Source: Spirodela intermedia
Lineage: Eukaryota; Streptophyta; Magnoliopsida; Alismatales; Araceae
DNA: 64,000 bases
Direction: 5' to 3'
Assembly (NCBI GenBank): GCA_902729315.2
Contig: LR746264.1
Location: 560,501 to 624,500, forward strand
The position numbers and the translations under genes were made by a program. The notes under the pieces were generated by a model. That model made no database searches and was not told where the DNA came from. It saw only the letters and a program-made list of their open reading frames with translations. Of the stretch, positions 59,643 to 64,000 are shown in pieces (positions within the stretch are counted from its first letter, which is position 1; the number at the start of each line of letters is the position of its first letter).

Positions 59643-59968
59643 TCACATGATCCGGAGGCTCAGATACTCGGAGAACCAGGAAGCCCGTTGCTTCGCCCCC
59701 TCCCCGTTCTCCGCCGTGCCCTCCCTCCCCACCTCCGACGAAGACGACGAGCAGCTTCCCCCGCAACCCTCCTCCTCCGCCGGCCTCCTCCTCGGCCGCC
59801 GGCCTCCCGTCGCCAGCGTCAGCTCCACCTCCTCCCCCTCTTCCTCCGCCGCCGCCGCCGCCTCCCTCCTCATCTCCCTCATCAGCAGCTTCTGCACTCT
59901 GTACAGCCTGTGTAGCTCCCCCACCTGCAACTCCATTATCCCACCGAAAACCCACACATTTATAGATT

Positions 59969-60041
<73 letters not shown>

Positions 60042-60220
60042 ATCTGTTAGCGGAAGCCCCCGCACCTGCAAGTCCATTAGCCCACAGAAACACAGAGATT
60101 TGTAGATGGATGGAGATAGAGATAGAAACAGAGAGGAACCTGCTCGCGGAAGGTGCAGTCCTGCTTCAGAATGGCCATCCTCAGGAAATTCTTGTCGTAG
60201 GGGATCGTGAGTCCCGCCAT
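59643..60220 (-). CDS. small plant protein with LHRLYRVQK helix and ELTLATG motif, unknown function, 2 exons
   Basis: Minus-strand exons: 60220-60140 and 59924-59643, joined in phase 0 to give 120 aa. The N-terminus MAGLTIPYDKNFLRMAILKQ leads into TFREQVGELHRLYRVQKLLMREM, an amphipathic helix of the type found at the start of plant proteins of the DUF863 kind and of small relatives (a -QV-ELH-LY--QK-LM pattern). After a Glu/Ala stretch comes VELTLATGGRRPRRRP, resembling a conserved LTLATG/LTL motif in the small relatives, then a Ser-rich acidic part and the end FSEYLSLRIM. No catalytic residues are seen. I recognise the pattern but not a named gene. A second 3' splice site at 60,065 would add 47 codons in frame, including a microsatellite-coded Leu-Ser tract. 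Confidence 0.72.
59968..60038 (-). repeat. GA microsatellite between two candidate 3' splice sites
   Basis: About 35 GA units (CT on the sense strand) flanked by near-identical sequence on both sides. Confidence 0.97.
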
Positions 60221-61033
60221 GAGACCCAAACCCGTGGGGTGGCTCTTCTTTCTTCCAGCGACCAGGGATTGAAATATGCGAGCGCTTTCTTCCCCGGGGA
60301 AGTCTGAGGAGGATGAAGGAGAAGAAGAAGAAGCTCTCTTTCTCTCTCTAGGCCCCCCAAGAAACCCGGGTCCGCTGTCGCGGGGGATCCCTGCAAGGCG
60401 ACCGCCTGGCAGAGGATCCCTGGGCCGCTGTCGCCATCTCCAGAAGCTCTAAACCCTAAAATTTGGACGGGATGGGGACAGGAATTGAAGGGGGGGCATC
60501 TGGGGAATGTCCAAACTTCCATCTTCCTTGTACCCCGGAAACGAGGAAGATGGATCTCCAATGCCCGCCCTCCTCAGGACAAACACAGATCTAGAGAGAT
60601 AGAGAGAGAGAGAGGGTGGGGGGCATGTGGGGTCCTTATGTTGCTGAAAGAGAGGGGGTGTGTTGGGTTTGTGAGGGAGAGCCGACGGGGAGTATGCGGG
60701 GGAGACTGAATATGCCCGTTCTCTTATTCTTTTCCCCTTCTCGCTTGTCCCCCCTCCTCCCTGCCGGAAATCGGGCCGGCGCACCGCAACCCGGGTCTCT
60801 CTCTCTCTATCTCAGAATATAAAAAATCATCTCTCAGAACATAAGAAGAAAGCTCGCCACACATCAAAACACACAAACTCTCACTATATTCTCTACGTAA
60901 CAAGTAAAAACAAGTACTCTCTCTCTCTTCTCTTAATAAAAAAATCCTCTCTGTGCATTAACAAAAGAAGAAAACTCGTCATGCACACACACACACTCGC
61001 CATATTATCTACGTAACAAGGAAAGAAAAAGTA

Positions 61034-61072
<39 letters not shown>

Positions 61073-62369
61073 TCTCTCTATTAGAATAAAAAGATCCCAG
61101 CTCGCGTCAGTCTCTATCCTCCCAATCTGTCAGTGAACATTAAGATCAGAGATGATAATTTATCACTCTCTCTCTCTCTCTCTCTCAACATATGTATGTC
61201 TGTCAACATAAAGAGTAAAGAAACCGGTACCCATCAGGCCCTCTCTCTCTCTCTCTCTCTCTCTCGCTCTATCCATTTATCCCTATTCAAATCCATCTGA
61301 CCCTAAACGGATCTACTTCCCACAGGATGGGTATTAACCCCAACCAGATATTTCTGAATTCTGGACCTTTAGTCAATCAATCAATCCCATGAATAATAGA
61401 AATAGGTCAGACACCATGCTTATCTGAGTCAGCCCCTAAGGGTTCCAACTCAGCAGCCCCAATCTCCGCCACGTGGCAGTGGACCCCTAATATCCTCGGA
61501 TAGTCTGTCCCAGTTGTACACTACAGATGTCAATCTAACGTCTCCCAGCGGCATTCAAAGGCCGAACTATCACAACTCAACAGCCGACTCTCACATCAAC
61601 AGATATCAGAACCGTGGAATTACAAGCGAAATCATGAACATTAATATAATCAAATAAAACAAAAATTGTAGTGAACAATTAATTCTGCATTAACTGGAAA
61701 AAAATCATCGATTTCAATGGAAAATGCTGATTTTTTTCCTCTCATTTCTTCTTGCATATACCAATATCTGAACGCATGGCGGAGGATGCTGCCTTCTGAT
61801 GCGAGCAAAAGATGTTATTATAGCATGAAAAACCAGAAGGAAGAATTTTATGAAATGGGCATCTAACACGGATGCCTCCAACGAAAACATACAAGAAGAC
61901 CCGAGTGAGGAGATTAACCAGGAGAATAGACAGATAATTGTGGAATTGATAATATTTCACCAAAGAAACGACTGCTTACATTGCTGCTCTTGAACCAGGG
62001 GAATGAAATAGATATTGGTGAGAAATAACTTGGACATTGGAGATGACAGCAGGTTACTCGCAGTATAATTTGCGGTGAAAAATATAGTCTTCCTAATGCA
62101 CATACAAATGATATAGCTCTAACAACTATACCCATCCTCTTCATCCAAAGCCCTTCAATGGCAATTCCAGCTTATTACCCTCTGTACAGCTAAAATTTCC
62201 TGACGGGAAGAGTAACCGTGCGCTCATGATGAATGATCTGGGAAAAGATCTAACCGGTTCACTTCGTCCATAGATGTCGCTTGTTTTATGACAAAGTGGA
62301 TATCACAGGGCCGACGGTCAGTTATGCAGTCTCAAGAACTTCTTCATCCAAATTAGGACAAGTGCGACA
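60221..62369. other. intergenic region with CT tracts and a two-copy 116-bp repeat
   Basis: No gene is seen. Positions 60,300-60,780 are the likely leader and promoter of the small minus-strand gene. Between 60,819 and 61,050 two units share ATAAAAAATC, AAGAAGAAA-x-CTCG, CACACA and TCTACGTAACAAG (60,892 and 61,008). CT tracts lie at 60,918-60,930, 61,039-61,068, 61,168-61,187 and 61,242-61,265. From about 61,740 to 62,369 the sequence is AT-rich and probably includes the 3' UTR of the ADA1-like gene. Confidence 0.6.
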
Positions 62370-63476
62370 TTACTCACCAAATGAACGGAAAGAAATCTTC
62401 TCAAGCTGTAGTGGCCAATCTTCCCCGAGACATTGACGGTTGGACTCCATGGCTATCCTAAAGTCGAGCAGGGATACAAGGAGAGACTTATTCAATATCT
62501 GTTCATGTTCCTTTTGCTGCAAACTGCTTCTTTCAGAGACCAGGCTCCCATTTGCATGGTCGGTGAGTCCATTGCTGCACCTTGCTCTTGCCAACTCCAC
62601 ACAGGGTTTGATCAACCTCGTCAAGAATGCATCCAAGCCAGAGTTCAATAGGTTGGCACATTCTGCTGACAATCTAAGATCCTCCAGCTCTACCTTGTGC
62701 TCCAACCGCGTCCGTAAGGTAGCAGTATCAGGGAGCTCAGAACAGCTTTGGCAGCCATCTTGAATATATGGCTTGGGGAGGTGGAAACCAGATGTTGGTC
62801 GTTTGCAAATAGATTTTCTAGAGAAACCACCAGCAGTGGTTGAAATGCCAAGAGGAGCCCTTATGGGGCTTCTACTTTGAACACATGGACTGTCTCTTAC
62901 TTGTTCAACCTCTTCCCCATCTTCCACAGAACCAAACTCCAGAGGAGCTTTGCTGCCAACTGAAATCAACTCCGGACCACCCTGCTGCTCTCTTAGGAAT
63001 CGAATATCACAAGAACCACTTATTTCCTGTATGCTTCCAGAAGGTACCTGACTATGAAGTCCAAGTGGACTCAGTCGATCCTTGAACTTCCGATCTAGGT
63101 TATTCAAAGGCTTGCCCTTGCCAGCTGATGGTGATAATGTGACCCCAAATGATCCATTGGAGATCTTGGAGATCCAGGAATGTGGTGAATTGATGTCTCT
63201 GTCTGGTGGGGCATGGGCGAGACATGCGTTCATAAGGATTGACTGGACGAACAAATTGTGAAGCGTGACATTCTCCCTTCCTATCGTGACTCGGCATAAC
63301 TTGTCGAACTCACGCTTGCTCATCTTGAAGTTGAGAAATCTTTTCAGATGAAAGAAGTACTTCTCGGCCTTTGGTCGCCCAAGCTTCCTGAGGATCTGAG
63401 ACTGTAGCTCCAAAGTGTCGATCCGCGAGAAGTGCCCTTTGGGCCGCATCTCCGCTGACAAATCCCCCAAAGTCAT
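62370..63476 (-). CDS. ADA1: Hfi1/Tada1-like SAGA subunit (ADA1), single coding exon
   Basis: A 368-aa frame without coding introns. The N-terminal GHFSRIDTLELQSQILRKLG, KAEKYFFHLKRFLNFKMSKREFDKLC and GRENVTLHNLFVQSILMNA are the signature of the SAGA-Tad1 (Hfi1/Ada1) family, whose plant members form two or more copies. Ada1 carries a histone-fold-like part and is a core structural subunit of the SAGA coactivator. The C-terminal LEDLRLSAECANLLNSGLDAFLTRLIKPCVELA and LLDFRIAMESN-x-LGEDWPLQLEKI also match plant homologues. The middle 120 residues are variable. The start may be Met 63,476 or Met 63,449. The final GGTGAGTAAT looks like a splice donor, but the stop TAA inside it fits the family's length, so I end the CDS there. 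There is a probable 5'-UTR intron. Confidence 0.93.
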   Translation of the reverse strand: MTLGDLSAEMRPKGHFSRIDTLELQSQILRKLGRPKAEKYFFHLKRFLNFKMSKREFDKLCRVTIGRENVTLHNLFVQSILMNACLAHAPPDRDINSPHSWISKISNGSFGVTLSPSAGKGKPLNNLDRKFKDRLSPLGLHSQVPSGSIQEISGSCDIRFLREQQGGPELISVGSKAPLEFGSVEDGEEVEQVRDSPCVQSRSPIRAPLGISTTAGGFSRKSICKRPTSGFHLPKPYIQDGCQSCSELPDTATLRTRLEHKVELEDLRLSAECANLLNSGLDAFLTRLIKPCVELARARCSNGLTDHANGSLVSERSSLQQKEHEQILNKSLLVSLLDFRIAMESNRQCLGEDWPLQLEKISFRSFGE

Positions 63477-64000
63477 CAAAATGCTCCGAACAGAAAACTT
63501 CCAACACGGAAGATCTCAGTCGGGAGAATGATCTTCTCTACCAGGAAACCCTGAAGCACAAAGTCGATGTTATCGGATCGATCGCAACTCAAATAACAAC
63601 CAAATTCAATTCAGTCGAGATGAAAATATAAAGAACCGAATCATAGGGCGAGCTATCCGCCCACAAAATCAACTTCAACAGGTATCAAATCAAATTGGGG
63701 AAAAGCAGCTAACCAGTGAAATTCAAACCAACCGTGGGGAAGGATAATTAACGAAGAGATTATAGCGGCATTTACACCAAATCAGCCAAAATTCTCCACC
63801 ACTGGAGACCAAATCGCAGAGATGTCAAAACCCTACGGAAACACCCCCAGTACATAAACCCAGGGATGCAGAGATCAGCAATGACCCGAACAGGTCGAAG
63901 CATAGAGGCGAGAGCTGGGAAAAAACCGAAGGAAACGAACCTCTCTCATGGGATTGCAGCTCGCAATGGCGAAGTATGGCGACGATCTCGCTGTTCCCCT
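63477..64000 (-). promoter_or_regulatory. 5' leader of the ADA1-like gene with a 5'-UTR intron and uORF
   Basis: On the minus strand a donor GAGAG/GTTCGT lies at 63,940 and an acceptor GCTTCAG ends at 63,551, giving a probable 390-nt leader intron. The upstream leader exon runs to 63,941 and contains the ATG at about 63,949. After splicing, this ATG opens a 27-codon uORF whose TGA stop (63,478-63,476) shares its last base with the main ATG. The transcription start is probably near or beyond the right edge. Confidence 0.6.

Noticed and set aside
62370-62385. GGTGAGTAAT at the ADA1 stop read as a splice donor extending the CDS
   Set aside because: The protein already ends at the family's usual C-terminus (LEKI-x-FRSF-x-E), and I found no downstream exon continuing the similarity. 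A 3'-UTR intron remains possible.
1-64000. A new defence, biosynthetic or mobile system
   Set aside because: The genes are unrelated plant housekeeping or regulatory genes in normal arrangement. I saw no transposase, integrase, reverse transcriptase, long terminal repeats or co-directional cluster that would support one.

Overview
This is a stretch of a flowering-plant nuclear genome. Every confident gene is a plant family, most are split by GT-AG introns, and the coding exons are GC-rich in an AT-rich background. Hundreds of bases are CT/GA microsatellite. High GC in several coding exons (FMO, DnaJ-like, PAT, PP2C) would suit a monocot or early-diverging angiosperm, but I cannot name the species. 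I found no intact transposon, no CRISPR array and no prokaryotic or viral gene.

Layout, left to right. 1-2,780: no confident CDS, possibly the 5' end of a minus-strand gene that leaves the window. 4,455-11,214 (+): galacturonosyltransferase of the GAUT13/14 type, six exons. 13,349-14,605 (-): single-exon J-like protein with a zinc ribbon and no HPD motif. 15,224-17,790 (-): two-exon PPR protein, head to head with 18,163-21,112 (+), a conserved protein of unknown function whose third intron holds a complete tRNA-Ala(AGC). 21,341-22,155: nine-copy tandem array with a ~92-bp period. 22,167-23,935 (-): flavin monooxygenase of the S-oxygenase type. 24,170-28,571: microsatellite-rich gap with a decayed second copy of the next gene's promoter and intron. 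28,572-29,913 (+): small protein probably sent to the thylakoid lumen. 30,347-34,835 (-): plastid chorismate mutase. 36,127-38,218 (+): eIF5A with a GC-AG intron. 38,540-39,890: dense TTGAC (W-box core) region followed by a three-copy repeat. 41,491-46,784 (+): DHHC protein S-acyltransferase. 47,362-49,508 (-): plastid SWIB-domain protein. 50,704-52,613 (-): clade-D-like PP2C. 54,574-59,044 (+): prolyl 4-hydroxylase. 59,643-60,220 (-): small unknown protein with a coiled coil and an ELTLATG motif. 62,370-63,476 (-): Hfi1/ADA1-type SAGA subunit with a probable uORF whose stop overlaps the main start.

The genes are housekeeping or regulatory genes in ordinary plant order and do not form a cluster. 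Loose links exist: the GAUT and P4H both act in the Golgi/ER secretory pathway on wall polymers, and PPR, SWIB, chorismate mutase and the lumen protein are all probably plastid proteins. The most unusual material is non-coding. It comprises repeats inside introns, splice sites duplicated with their repeats, microsatellites whose sense strand is nearly always CT, the intron-nested tRNA, the decayed promoter copy and the W-box-dense block. Exon borders below were set by hand from splice consensus, reading-frame continuity and remembered family sequences. No alignment or transcript was available.
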